Below are positions 1 through 7,471 of a stretch of 22,754 nucleotides of DNA, piece by piece; the first letter of the stretch is position 1; the number at the start of each line of letters is the position of its first letter. The translations under genes and the position numbers were made by a program. The notes beneath the pieces were generated by a model. It was not told the origin of the DNA, made no database searches, and saw only the letters and a program-made list of their open reading frames with translations. Source of the DNA: a virus; IMG/VR virus record IMGVR_UViG_3300031746_000184, positions 1 through 22,754 of that record; one strand, 5' to 3'.

Positions 1-63
1 TTCACGGGCGATTTCCGCGCGAAAGACCGAACGGTACTGAATCGTATATTTATCGAATGTTAA
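1..63 (+). CDS. C-terminal end of an upstream gene (partial, tentative)
   Basis: Frame 1 is open from the window edge and ends at TAA 61-63, giving a 20-residue tail ending in FIEC. Its stop overlaps the ATG at 57, a typical phage overlap (ATGTTAA). The piece is too short to assign a family. The alternative is that this frame is noncoding and the small terminase begins further upstream, since that frame is also open to the window edge. Codon use looks ordinary, but 20 codons prove little. Confidence 0.3.
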   Translation, partial: FTGDFRAKDRTVLNRIFIEC

Positions 64-497
64 GTCCTCAAGCTATGGCTATAATTAGATATGGAACCAT
101 TGCAGGATTTAATCGCGAGAAGATTGCCGAGATGATTGGCTGTACAGAAGGGCAATTATCAGATTGGTGTGAAAGGTTTTCAGAGGTTCGTTCGGCGCTT
201 TTACATGGGCGTGACCTCGCAGACATGAACGTTGTCAAAGCGGCATATCGTAGAGCAACTGGAATGGGAATACGGGATACGTATTTTGCATCTAATGGTG
301 GGGAAATAAAAACAAAGCCTTTTGTAAAGTATCTTCCCCCGAACCCACACAGTATTGAATTATGGTTAAAGCATAATAAGCAGTGGTTGAAAGATACGTC
401 AACTGATGGTGAAGAGCGAGGGCTTATTATGCAGGAGTTAGAAAACAAGATAAAAGAGCCGATTGTGGAAGAGGAAAACGGCGAGGTTGAGCAATAA
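57..497 (+). CDS. terS: Terminase small subunit (DNA-packaging recognition subunit)
   Basis: The 146-residue protein has an N-terminal helix-turn-helix-like segment (about residues 5-38, with IAEMIGCTEGQLSDW), as found in phage small terminases that bind the packaging site and present DNA to the large subunit. A helical middle follows (NVVKAAYRRATG), then the usual C-terminal signature with YLPPNPHSIELWLKH and a Trp in QWLKD. It lies 33 bases upstream of the large terminase, as expected. The ATG at 57 has no clear Shine-Dalgarno; translation may be coupled to an upstream frame ending at 63, or the true start may lie outside the window because the frame is open to base 3. The family call rests on the HTH, the C-terminal pattern and the neighbour. 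Confidence 0.8.
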   Translation: MLSPQAMAIIRYGTIAGFNREKIAEMIGCTEGQLSDWCERFSEVRSALLHGRDLADMNVVKAAYRRATGMGIRDTYFASNGGEIKTKPFVKYLPPNPHSIELWLKHNKQWLKDTSTDGEERGLIMQELENKIKEPIVEEENGEVEQ

Positions 498-530
498 CCA
501 CCATTATAAACCCTTACGGTAATTGTCTTT

Positions 531-1808
531 ATGTTTTCTTTATCTAATAAACAACGTATAACTATACAGCGCTCCATTAAGCGAATTAATATCTGGGAGG
601 GAGCTGTACGGAGCTCTAAGACGTGGGGCAGCCTTGTTCGGTGGGTTCAATACTTATACAACTATAAAGGGAAAGCCGAACTCATAATCGCTGCAAAGAC
701 TGATAGGGCGATTCTACGAAACGTGATACGACCGCTACAAATAATATTAGGTTCAAAGCATGCTAAATATTACAGTGGAAAAGGCGAAGCGGTTATTATG
801 GGGAAGCGAACGTTTTGTATAGGAGCGAATGATGAACGATCAGAGCAAAAAATAAGGGGTTTGTCGTCCGGCGGAGCCTACGGTGATGAACTTACCCTAT
901 GGCCTGAATCGTTTTTTAGGATGCTTATGACAAGGCTGTCTGAAGAAGGAGCAATGTTTTTTGGTACAACGAATCCGGATACCCCTTACCATTATTTGAA
1001 AAAGGACTACATTGACAACAAGGAGCTGGATTTAGTTAGTTTCCATTTTAAGTTACAAGATAACCCGTTCCTATCAAAGACATTTATTAGAAATCTTGAA
1101 AAGGAATACCGGGGATTATGGAGAAAGCGGCTTATTAAAGGACTTTGGGTCGTAGCGGAAGGTTCGATTTACGATTGCTTTGACGATGATAGTCCTGTCC
1201 ATGTTCGGGATGTTCCCCCTTATACAAAGCCCGACTACTATTTAACTGGGGTTGATTATGGTACTTCAAACCCTTGTACCTTTTTAAAGATTGGGGTTTT
1301 CCAACATGGCGGTCAGGGGTATGCTTGCATCGAAGATGAGTATTACTATAGTAGTGAAGAAACTGGAAGGCAAAAAGGGGATGGGCAATACGTTTCAGAT
1401 TTCAAATACTTTACAAAATCTTATAGTAGTCGTAATATGTTTACTGTCGTAGACCCCTCCGCTGCATCTTTTATTGTAGCTCTACGACAATCCGGGGAAA
1501 CAAATGTTATTCCAGCGGATAATACCGTTCTTGATGGGGTTCGATTTTGTTATAATATGTTTGATGAAGGCAGGTTGATGATTCTTAAGCATTGTAAGCA
1601 CACTCGGGAGGAAGTTTCCAGCTATAGCTGGAACAAGCGTGCGCAGTTATTAGGTATTGATGAACCTTTGAAAGTAAAGGATCATACCTGTGATGCATTT
1701 CGTTATCCTTTACATACAGTATTTAATACCGAACGGTATAATACGATGATGAGCATGGAAAAGGCTATGGTTGGAGCAAAAGAAGTTATAGCTATTAATA
1801 AATTTTAG
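531..1808 (+). CDS. terL: Terminase large subunit (packaging ATPase/nuclease)
   Basis: This 425-residue protein is the DNA-packaging motor that docks on the portal, hydrolyses ATP and cuts concatemers. The ATPase half shows a Walker A variant GAVRSSKT (residues 24-31), a Walker B strand ending AYGDE (116-120) and a coupling motif GTTNP (145-149). The RNase H-like nuclease half shows acidic residues in order: GVDYGT (D242), TVVDPS (D308) and KVKDHTCDAFRY (D384 and D388). The length is typical of PBSX-like terminases. It follows the small subunit and precedes the portal. The start at 531 has no strong ribosome binding site, so coupling to the upstream gene is possible. Nothing looks broken. Confidence 0.95.
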   Translation: MFSLSNKQRITIQRSIKRINIWEGAVRSSKTWGSLVRWVQYLYNYKGKAELIIAAKTDRAILRNVIRPLQIILGSKHAKYYSGKGEAVIMGKRTFCIGANDERSEQKIRGLSSGGAYGDELTLWPESFFRMLMTRLSEEGAMFFGTTNPDTPYHYLKKDYIDNKELDLVSFHFKLQDNPFLSKTFIRNLEKEYRGLWRKRLIKGLWVVAEGSIYDCFDDDSPVHVRDVPPYTKPDYYLTGVDYGTSNPCTFLKIGVFQHGGQGYACIEDEYYYSSEETGRQKGDGQYVSDFKYFTKSYSSRNMFTVVDPSAASFIVALRQSGETNVIPADNTVLDGVRFCYNMFDEGRLMILKHCKHTREEVSSYSWNKRAQLLGIDEPLKVKDHTCDAFRYPLHTVFNTERYNTMMSMEKAMVGAKEVIAINKF

Positions 1809-1816
1809 GAGTGTTT

Positions 1817-2017
1817 ATGATTTTATGGCTTAATGCTTTGTGGTTGATGTTGTCGGATATGACAACCGTGATTTTTATTTTACTTGTGATTGTTTTGTGT
1901 GCTGTTGGTGTTCATATAAACTGGATAATTAAAATAAACAGGCTTGATATAAAAAAACAGATTATAGCTCATTGTAAAGATTGTCCTTTAAACAGAAGGA
2001 GAAAAAATTATGTCTGA
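1817..2017 (+). CDS. Small single-pass membrane protein, unknown function
   Basis: I choose ATG 1817 (66 residues) over an in-frame GTG at 1811, because AGGAG at 1807-1811 lies 5 bases before 1817 and would overlap the GTG. The protein is strongly hydrophobic from the start, with a clear membrane span around residues 16-36 (TVIFILLVIVLCAVGV). A basic tail follows, containing HCKDC and RRRK. The HxxxC/CxxC-like pair could bind a metal or form a disulphide, but this is not demonstrated. The gene overlaps the portal by 8 bases and sits between terminase and portal, where phages often carry unknown small genes. I do not recognise a family. Confidence 0.65.
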   Translation: MILWLNALWLMLSDMTTVIFILLVIVLCAVGVHINWIIKINRLDIKKQIIAHCKDCPLNRRRKNYV

Positions 2018-3362
2018 TTTAGAAAAGAGTGTTGCGAATAATGACGGCTGGGAAAATACTTTGAGTGGTATGGGACAGCCAGGAGTAGACCCCTCTCGAG
2101 GTACTTTTTTTCAACAGGGAGATTTATTAACCGAAATTGATATACAGGGTTTATACACCGATGAAGGGATTGCCGCTCGAATCGTAAACCTTATAGTTGA
2201 GGATATGCTTCGAGAGGGTTTTAAAATAGAATCTAAGAAACCCGAAGCCAACGTGTATATCCAAAAACGGTTTGAGGAGCTTAGATTAGTATACCACCTA
2301 AATAGACTCTTCTGTTGGGCACGTGCTTGCGGTGGAGCAATAATGGTAATTGGATTTAATGACGGTGAGACTGATACGTCGAGACCTCTTAATGAGAAGG
2401 CAATCAAAGGCATATCTTTCGTAAAGGTATTTGACCGGTTCAGGGTATCAAACATTACTTACGACCAAAATATTTTATCCAGTACATATTTACAACCGAT
2501 GTCGTACTCAATTTCACCGTATAATTCAGCGCCGTTTTCAATCCATGCATCCAGATGTATAGTTGTTGATGGTGTTGATTGCCTTGAATCTGTACGGGTT
2601 CAAAACCTCGGTTGGGGGTTAAGTGTTTACCAAAATATGTACGACGCTTTAATGCGGATAGGAAGAGTTTTCTGTTCAATCTCTACAATCGTGGACAGTT
2701 TTGTGCAGGACGTTATTGGAATTGAAGGACTTCACTCATTCATAGCTGCCGGGAAGGAGGAAATAATAAGAAAACGTTTACAGTTTATTGATGCAGGGAA
2801 GCACGTTTTAAATTCTATCCTCTTGGATAAGAATGAAACGTTTACTCGAATTATTGCTTCCGTTTCCGGGCTTTCAGACTTAATAGACCGCTTTGCATGT
2901 TACGTATCTGCCACGAATGGGATACCCCAAACACTATTGTTCGGCCGATCTCCAGCGGGATTAAATGCCACAGGGGAATCCGATATTCGTGGGTGGTACG
3001 ACAGGGTTGGGTCAAAGCAGGAATCAGATTTAAGTCCTGTCCTTGAACGGATTATTCATATATTGTTTATTTGTAAAGATGGATATAAAACTGAACCCGA
3101 AGATTGGTCTATTAAATTTAATCCATTATTACAAATGAGCTCCACCGAAGAGGCAACTTACAGGAAAACAATAGCGGAAACGGATAAGCTTTACATTGAC
3201 GGTCAGGTTGCCACTCCTGATGAAGTAGCCTTTACTCGCTTTACGGGCGGAAGGTACAGTGATGAGCCTTTAAAAATAGTTTTTGGTAATACTGCCGAAA
3301 GCGAATCCAAGACAACAGAAGAGCCTAAAGAGCCTAAAGAGCCTAAAGAAGAAGAGATTTAA
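2010..3362 (+). CDS. Portal protein (DUF1073/gp6-like)
   Basis: The 450-residue protein forms the dodecameric ring at the capsid vertex through which DNA passes. Its N-terminal part shows the DUF1073-like pattern (LYTDEGIAARIVNLIVEDMLREGF, about residues 48-71). The central and C-terminal parts carry the family hallmark LFGRSPAGLNATGESDIRGW (about 311-330), followed by the wing/stem helix with a conserved Gln. An AAGGAG site at 1996-2001 lies 8 bases before the ATG. The extreme C-terminus is a lysine/glutamate-rich tail made of three EPK units encoded by a 9-bp tandem repeat. The gene follows the terminase genes and a MuF-type gene starts on its stop codon, as expected for a portal. Confidence 0.92.
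   Translation: MSDLEKSVANNDGWENTLSGMGQPGVDPSRGTFFQQGDLLTEIDIQGLYTDEGIAARIVNLIVEDMLREGFKIESKKPEANVYIQKRFEELRLVYHLNRLFCWARACGGAIMVIGFNDGETDTSRPLNEKAIKGISFVKVFDRFRVSNITYDQNILSSTYLQPMSYSISPYNSAPFSIHASRCIVVDGVDCLESVRVQNLGWGLSVYQNMYDALMRIGRVFCSISTIVDSFVQDVIGIEGLHSFIAAGKEEIIRKRLQFIDAGKHVLNSILLDKNETFTRIIASVSGLSDLIDRFACYVSATNGIPQTLLFGRSPAGLNATGESDIRGWYDRVGSKQESDLSPVLERIIHILFICKDGYKTEPEDWSIKFNPLLQMSSTEEATYRKTIAETDKLYIDGQVATPDEVAFTRFTGGRYSDEPLKIVFGNTAESESKTTEEPKEPKEPKEEEI
3321..3347 (+). repeat. 9-bp tandem repeat, three copies, at the portal C-terminus
   Basis: GAGCCTAAA occurs three times back to back and encodes EPK-EPK-EPK in the charged portal tail. In-frame units can expand or contract without breaking the frame. 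It is probably a flexible tail, and copy number could vary between related phages. Confidence 0.85.
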
Positions 3363-5122
3363 TGGGTAAATTATTACCAAAACCTCCGAAGGTGCTCTAT
3401 CCCAGAGCTTTAGAACGACAGTTATTACTTATCTATCTTATGGTTGTAGAAGAAGTAATGGAAATACTCTCCAAAAAGGTTCTACGAGTATTTCATGATT
3501 CTTCTCGTGATAAGTCTATAAAAGGCGTTATTCAGAAATCCGAAGGAGCGCTGGAAGGAATTAAAGGAACAGCGAGGGCATGGGATAGAGCAGAATGGGA
3601 AAAGTTGAGAGGAAAGATTGCATTACCTCATACAGTGTACGCAGAACCCTTACAGGCTCGGCTTGATAAATTGGTGGAAGATAATATCGGTTTAATTAAA
3701 AGTCTTCCAGAACGACTTACATCCCGACTTGAAGAGAAGATTAAAGACATCCCAAAAGCAGGTGAGTCCAGAGCAACGGTTCAAAAACTATTAAAGGAAA
3801 CAGGCGATATTGGAAATCGGCGAGCCGAGTTAATTGCAAGAGACCAAATTGGAAAACTAAATGGTGACCTAACTCGGTTACGGCAAGAATCCCTTGGCGG
3901 GACAATGTATATATGGAGGACATCACAGGATGGCAGGGTTCGAGAGGCACATCAAGCTTTAGATGGAAAGATTTGTAAATGGGAAGACCCAACTGTCTAT
4001 GCTGATACAATAAAAGAGGCTATGGATGGAGAATGGAAAAGTAGAAATGAAATAGGAGCCTACGAGGGACACACTGGTGAGGACTACGAATGCCGATGCA
4101 CTGCAGAGATGGTAATGGATGACATATTAGGCATCGCTACTGGACAGGGTGGTGATGAAGAAGACAGTAGAGAGGGACGAGAAAATATAAAAATAAGCAG
4201 ACCGAAGGTACCAGCTTTACGGCTTATACCAGAAGACAGGAGTGGAGTAGTTTTCAGCCGATCTTTAAAAGGGTTATCTCCAGAGGAACAAGACAGGATT
4301 AGAGCCTTAAGAGCAGCACGTAAAGCTCGTAAAGAAGGAACTCCAGTTCAGCCTGTTGTTCGACCGGTACCAGTTGTTCGTACGGAACCCGTCGTTAGGG
4401 CGGAGGTACCTGCTCGTTATAAGGAAACTACCAGAGCCATAGAGTCATATAGTAGAGAAAATAAAATAAAGAGCTCAATTGATAATCTAAAGTATACAAC
4501 TGGCGAAGGATTCAACAAAAAAGTCTTTGTACCAGATTTGGATGCATTGGAACGAAGTCGAAAAGTAAAAGATAGTTTAAAAACTCATGTTAGTAGAATT
4601 TTTAGTGAGGTTCATGAAATTCCAAAATCGTCTGAAAACCTTGTATTAAATTTTCATAGATTTAAAGGAGCAACTTCGGGTACATATAGAAAAGGATTTA
4701 TGGAAGTAAAATTTACAAGACATTCAGAATTTGTACGACAAACATTTACTCATGAGTTTGGTCACCATTTACATTATACAATGGATCATTGGGGAAATAA
4801 TAATGTTATAGAGGCAATTAAAGAAACTGAATATTACAAGCTTCTTAAACAAAAAATGTATGAGCTTCAACCGATATTTACAGAGGCGACTGGACCAAAC
4901 AAGAGGTTATATGACTATTATGAGTACCTTACAAATGATAAAGAATTATTTGCTCGTTCTTATAGTCAGTATATCTGGGAAAAACTTGGAGATAGTAAAA
5001 TGTGTACGGCTGCAATGAGAACCGGCAGTGGATATTATATTAAAGAAGAAAGCTTTGCTCCAATACGAAAAGCGTTCGATGAGTACTTTAAAAATAAAGG
5101 ATTAAGTGTAACCAAAGGGTAA
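3362..5122 (+). CDS. MuF/SPP1 gp7-type head morphogenesis protein fused to a C-terminal HExxH zincin domain
   Basis: This 586-residue protein has two parts. Residues about 100-255 match the MuF/gp7 minor head protein: ARDQIGKLNGDLTRLRQE (about 158-175), AHQALDGK near 196-203, and a closing HTGEDYECRC with C244 and C246. MuF-family proteins bind the portal inside the prohead and may be ejected with DNA. After a PVVR-rich linker (about 328-350) comes an extra domain (about 351-586) with HEFGHH (H464, E465, H468) and ELFARSY (E528) 60 residues later, which fits two His ligands, a catalytic Glu and a downstream Glu ligand as in gluzincin-type metallopeptidases. This layout matches the described MuF-linked polymorphic toxins and polyvalent-protein peptidase domains. 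The C-terminal half looks more AT-rich than the MuF half. Whether it cuts a phage or a host protein is unknown. The start overlaps the portal stop by 1 base. Confidence 0.88.
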   Translation: MGKLLPKPPKVLYPRALERQLLLIYLMVVEEVMEILSKKVLRVFHDSSRDKSIKGVIQKSEGALEGIKGTARAWDRAEWEKLRGKIALPHTVYAEPLQARLDKLVEDNIGLIKSLPERLTSRLEEKIKDIPKAGESRATVQKLLKETGDIGNRRAELIARDQIGKLNGDLTRLRQESLGGTMYIWRTSQDGRVREAHQALDGKICKWEDPTVYADTIKEAMDGEWKSRNEIGAYEGHTGEDYECRCTAEMVMDDILGIATGQGGDEEDSREGRENIKISRPKVPALRLIPEDRSGVVFSRSLKGLSPEEQDRIRALRAARKARKEGTPVQPVVRPVPVVRTEPVVRAEVPARYKETTRAIESYSRENKIKSSIDNLKYTTGEGFNKKVFVPDLDALERSRKVKDSLKTHVSRIFSEVHEIPKSSENLVLNFHRFKGATSGTYRKGFMEVKFTRHSEFVRQTFTHEFGHHLHYTMDHWGNNNVIEAIKETEYYKLLKQKMYELQPIFTEATGPNKRLYDYYEYLTNDKELFARSYSQYIWEKLGDSKMCTAAMRTGSGYYIKEESFAPIRKAFDEYFKNKGLSVTKG

Positions 5123-5133
5123 AGGAAGGATAT

Positions 5134-5316
5134 ATGCTAAATAAGGTTGACAAGATTATGGAGTTTCTTGACAAACCTGAACAGGAATTGATTGACATGC
5201 CAAAAGACGTTTTTGTAAATGGATTAAAAGCTCTTGGTGTAGAAGGAGAAGCAGCGGAGGAGATTTACAAAACGTACCACGGAAAATTTGTTCAGTTAGA
5301 TGAAATTCCGATATAG
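5134..5316 (+). CDS. Small acidic protein, unknown; follows the MuF-zincin gene
   Basis: The protein has 60 residues, with a good site (AAAGGAAGGA at 5121-5130) just before ATG 5134 and only 11 bases after the preceding stop, so it is probably co-translated. It is acidic and predicted largely helical, with DMPKDVFVNGLKALGVEG in the middle; it has no membrane span and no signal peptide. I recognise no family. Its place directly behind a MuF protein with a peptidase domain suggests either an immunity or inhibitor partner or an unrelated small head gene; the sequence does not decide. A longer untranslated stretch follows, so it ends the early head block. Confidence 0.6.
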   Translation: MLNKVDKIMEFLDKPEQELIDMPKDVFVNGLKALGVEGEAAEEIYKTYHGKFVQLDEIPI

Positions 5317-5418
5317 GTTTTTTCCCAGTGGCAGACACCGTTTTATAGCAAAAACAAGCGATATAATAAGGGTAAACAACTATAACTTATGTTATTTTTA
5401 ATAGTATAAGGAGCCGAT
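5317..5418 (+). promoter_or_regulatory. Intergenic region with promoter-like elements before the protease/scaffold gene
   Basis: The 102 bases are AT-rich. A TATAAT lies at 5362-5367, but no good -35 box stands 16-18 bases upstream (the region reads CGTTTT). A small inverted repeat ATAAC-TTAT-GTTAT lies at 5382-5395. The 10-mer CTATAACTTA (5380-5389) and the 8-mer AGTATAAG (5403-5410) both recur in the promoter-like gap before 15761. The ribosome site TAAGGAG (5407-5413) serves ATG 5419. A promoter here is a guess based on these elements and the unusual gap length. Confidence 0.3.
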
Positions 5419-6606
5419 ATGGCAATTAAGAAAGGGTTCATATTCAACGACACTGGCGAGGTCTTTCTATATAAGACTCGAGAAGGTTATTATAAAGGTT
5501 CCGCACGCGTAACGCGAACAGGTGTTCTGGTTTACAGACAGAAAGACGGAAAACCTCTACGGATATTAAGACATCCAGATGATGTTTTTAAACAAGATAG
5601 TTTACAGACGCTTAAGATGATTCCAGCTACAAATGACCATCCTATTGTACAAGACTCTTCTGTTCTTCTCCTTGATGCAAAGACCGCAAAAAAATTCAGT
5701 ATTGGATTTACTGGAGAGGATGTAAAAGCTGATGGTCAATATGTAACTGTTTCGTTATGTATTACTGATTCTGAAGGGATTGAAGCTATTAAGGAGGATG
5801 GAAAGGTAGAGCTTTCTTGTGGATATGAATCAACGCTTGAGGATGTTCCTGGAATTTACAATACCGTACCGTATGATGCAAGGCAAGTTGATATTGTTTA
5901 CAATCACGTTGCTGTCTTAAATAAAGGACGAGCAGGGTCTGATGTCAGATTAAAATTAATGGATGGAAGTTATTATGAATTAATAAAAGAAGGTGATGAC
6001 GAAAACCTTAAAAATCAAAATGTAAAGGAGAAGTCTATGTCACTACCTAAAGTTATGCTCGACTGTATCGAGTATGAAGCGGCTCCCGAGATAATCAATG
6101 CGCTGAAAAAAGGTGAAGTAAAGATTGCGGAGCTTGTTCAGGAAATAACAAAAACCAAAGCGGTTCTGGATTCTTCGAACATTGAACTCGCAAAACTTAA
6201 AGCGGTTGATGTCGAGAAGCTTGTGACCGACCGTGTTCAAGAACGTTCGGAGTTGATTTTAAAAGCGACGCCTTTCTTGGATTCGGCTGAAAAAGAGCAC
6301 GTATCTGAGTTGTCAAACGAGCAGATCCGGAAGCTTGTCGTAACGAAAAAGTTCCCGAAGTTGGAGCTGGAAGGTAAAGACCCGAACTATGTTCGAGCAC
6401 TTTGCGATGGTGCTTTCGTGGTCGTTGATGGTGCTGATAAAGGTGACACCGACGACGATGACGATGACGATGACGTGGAAGGCAAGACCGCTTCTGCTTC
6501 ACAAAGGAAAACCGTTTTTGGTGATTCAGCAAATCAGGAAACTGTCAGGACTGCTGAAATGGCTCGGAAAGAATACAACGACCGGTTACAGGGTAAAAAG
6601 AAATAA
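5419..6606 (+). CDS. Prohead maturation protease with C-terminal scaffold domain (DUF2213)
   Basis: The 395-residue protein begins with a DUF2213 domain (about residues 10-185), a phage family held to be the prohead protease. Conserved-looking elements are NDHPI (H74), VELSCGY (S133) and YNHVAVLNKGRAGSDVRL (H163). The order His, Ser, His resembles the assemblin Ser-His-His arrangement of herpesvirus proteases; I infer this triad from order and spacing and have not tested it. After residue 206 comes a charged, helical scaffold-like region with a run of aspartates (about 343-351) and a basic tail ending QGKKK. A second in-frame start at 6037 with its own ribosome site probably yields the scaffold alone. 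The gene lies just upstream of the cement and capsid genes, as protease/scaffold genes do. Confidence 0.85.
   Translation: MAIKKGFIFNDTGEVFLYKTREGYYKGSARVTRTGVLVYRQKDGKPLRILRHPDDVFKQDSLQTLKMIPATNDHPIVQDSSVLLLDAKTAKKFSIGFTGEDVKADGQYVTVSLCITDSEGIEAIKEDGKVELSCGYESTLEDVPGIYNTVPYDARQVDIVYNHVAVLNKGRAGSDVRLKLMDGSYYELIKEGDDENLKNQNVKEKSMSLPKVMLDCIEYEAAPEIINALKKGEVKIAELVQEITKTKAVLDSSNIELAKLKAVDVEKLVTDRVQERSELILKATPFLDSAEKEHVSELSNEQIRKLVVTKKFPKLELEGKDPNYVRALCDGAFVVVDGADKGDTDDDDDDDDVEGKTASASQRKTVFGDSANQETVRTAEMARKEYNDRLQGKKK
6037..6606 (+). CDS. Nested scaffold protein (internal in-frame start)
   Basis: ATG 6037 lies in the same frame as the protease gene (codon 207) and is preceded by AAAGGAG (6024-6030) with a 6-base gap, one of the better ribosome sites in the window. 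The predicted 189-residue product, beginning MSLPKVMLDC, covers exactly the non-protease part: helical charged segments (about 20-60), an Asp run and a lysine-rich end. Nested scaffolds inside a protease gene are established in lambda (C/Nu3) and herpesviruses (UL80/UL80.5). The domain junction, the ribosome site and the gene order all agree with this. Production of the separate protein is an inference; the ATG could be unused. Confidence 0.65.
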   Translation: MSLPKVMLDCIEYEAAPEIINALKKGEVKIAELVQEITKTKAVLDSSNIELAKLKAVDVEKLVTDRVQERSELILKATPFLDSAEKEHVSELSNEQIRKLVVTKKFPKLELEGKDPNYVRALCDGAFVVVDGADKGDTDDDDDDDDVEGKTASASQRKTVFGDSANQETVRTAEMARKEYNDRLQGKKK

Positions 6607-6696
6607 CCATCACAAAGCAATATACGTTTATTCACATCTAATTTTTTTTGTGTTATTAATTAAAAGTCAAATAAATATTAACAAAACGAGGTAAAT

Positions 6697-7404
6697 ATGA
6701 ATACGAGTTATCCGTTGGACATGCCTTCTCCTTTCGCGGGAGCCCTTGTGGATATTGGCATAACCGATAAGAAGTCGGCTCCTGCTGTAAACACAATTGA
6801 GTTTGGTACTGCTGTCGTCAGTGAAGTCGGCAGTGAATCAGTAGCAACTCCTGTAAACGATGTCGCCACATTAACTTTCAATGCGGATTTAATCGCAGGA
6901 AACAAGACAAACCTGAAAGTAAATGGTGTGGCAATGGCCGAGATACTATATGGCACGAATCATGGAGCGACCATGATTGCTATTGCCGCTGCTCTGTCTG
7001 CGATGACAGGAGTCTCCGCTTCTGTAACCGCAGCGAGAGTAATAACGGTTAAAACAAATCATGTCGAGATTGCAATTTCCGATGCATTGGTAACCGAGGG
7101 GAACAGCCAAGCAACAATCACTCCTGCATATACGCATGATAATGTCTTCCGTGGAGTTGCGCTGCATACGCATTGCACTGCTGGAAAATATGTCCAGTAT
7201 GATGCAGTTCCGTATCTAACAAAGGGTCGTATCCGGGTCGTTGTTTCAGAAGCGGTTGCGATTGATGATGTTGCGTATGTTGACCTCTCTCCTGTCGGTG
7301 GTAAGTTTTGTAAGACGTCGTCTACAAACCTCGCAACTGGCGGAGTTTTTCGGTCCGCTACTTCAGGTGCAGGAATTGCAGTTCTCGAGATAAACCTGCC
7401 CTGA
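6697..7404 (+). CDS. Capsid cement/decoration protein (gp24-like) with inserted domain
   Basis: The 235-residue protein lies between scaffold and major capsid. Its N-terminus (PSPFAGALVDIG, then IEFGTAVV) and C-terminus (AGKYVQYDAVPYLTKGRIRVVV, then DDVAYVDL and GGVFRSATSGAGIAVLEI) resemble structural cement proteins of the gp24 type, which bind capsid three-fold axes and stabilise the expanded shell. Between them, about residues 55-145, is a beta-rich insert with DLIAGNKTNLKVNGVAM, HGATMIAIAAALSAM and VTEGNSQATI, a module I associate with phage surface proteins. The RBS is weak (GAGGT before ATG 6697). GC is higher here and in the capsid gene than in the tail genes, suggesting codon tuning for abundant proteins. 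Confidence 0.75.
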   Translation: MNTSYPLDMPSPFAGALVDIGITDKKSAPAVNTIEFGTAVVSEVGSESVATPVNDVATLTFNADLIAGNKTNLKVNGVAMAEILYGTNHGATMIAIAAALSAMTGVSASVTAARVITVKTNHVEIAISDALVTEGNSQATITPAYTHDNVFRGVALHTHCTAGKYVQYDAVPYLTKGRIRVVVSEAVAIDDVAYVDLSPVGGKFCKTSSTNLATGGVFRSATSGAGIAVLEINLP

Positions 7405-7440
7405 TAAAATCAGTGTTCAGTTGTAAATTTTATTTTTAAT
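7404..7440 (+). terminator. Weak AT-rich hairpin after the cement gene (tentative)
   Basis: ATAAAAT (7404-7410) can pair with ATTTTAT (7427-7433) across a 16-base loop, followed by T-rich DNA. The stem is only A-T pairs, so it is a poor terminator and may be chance in AT-rich spacer. Confidence 0.2.
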
Positions 7441-7471
7441 TTTTTTACATACACTTAACAGGAGATTACTT

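Noticed and set aside
68-577. Long antisense open frame (169 codons) over the small terminase
   Set aside because: It mirrors a well-supported gene, has no family features and no minus-strand gene occurs elsewhere in the module.
1811-1816. GTG start for the small membrane protein
   Set aside because: It overlaps the AGGAG site that properly serves ATG 1817.
6389-6694. Alternative + frame over the end of the protease/scaffold gene
   Set aside because: Low-complexity product (Thr/Met runs from the Asp-codon repeat), a shadow frame without a ribosome site.
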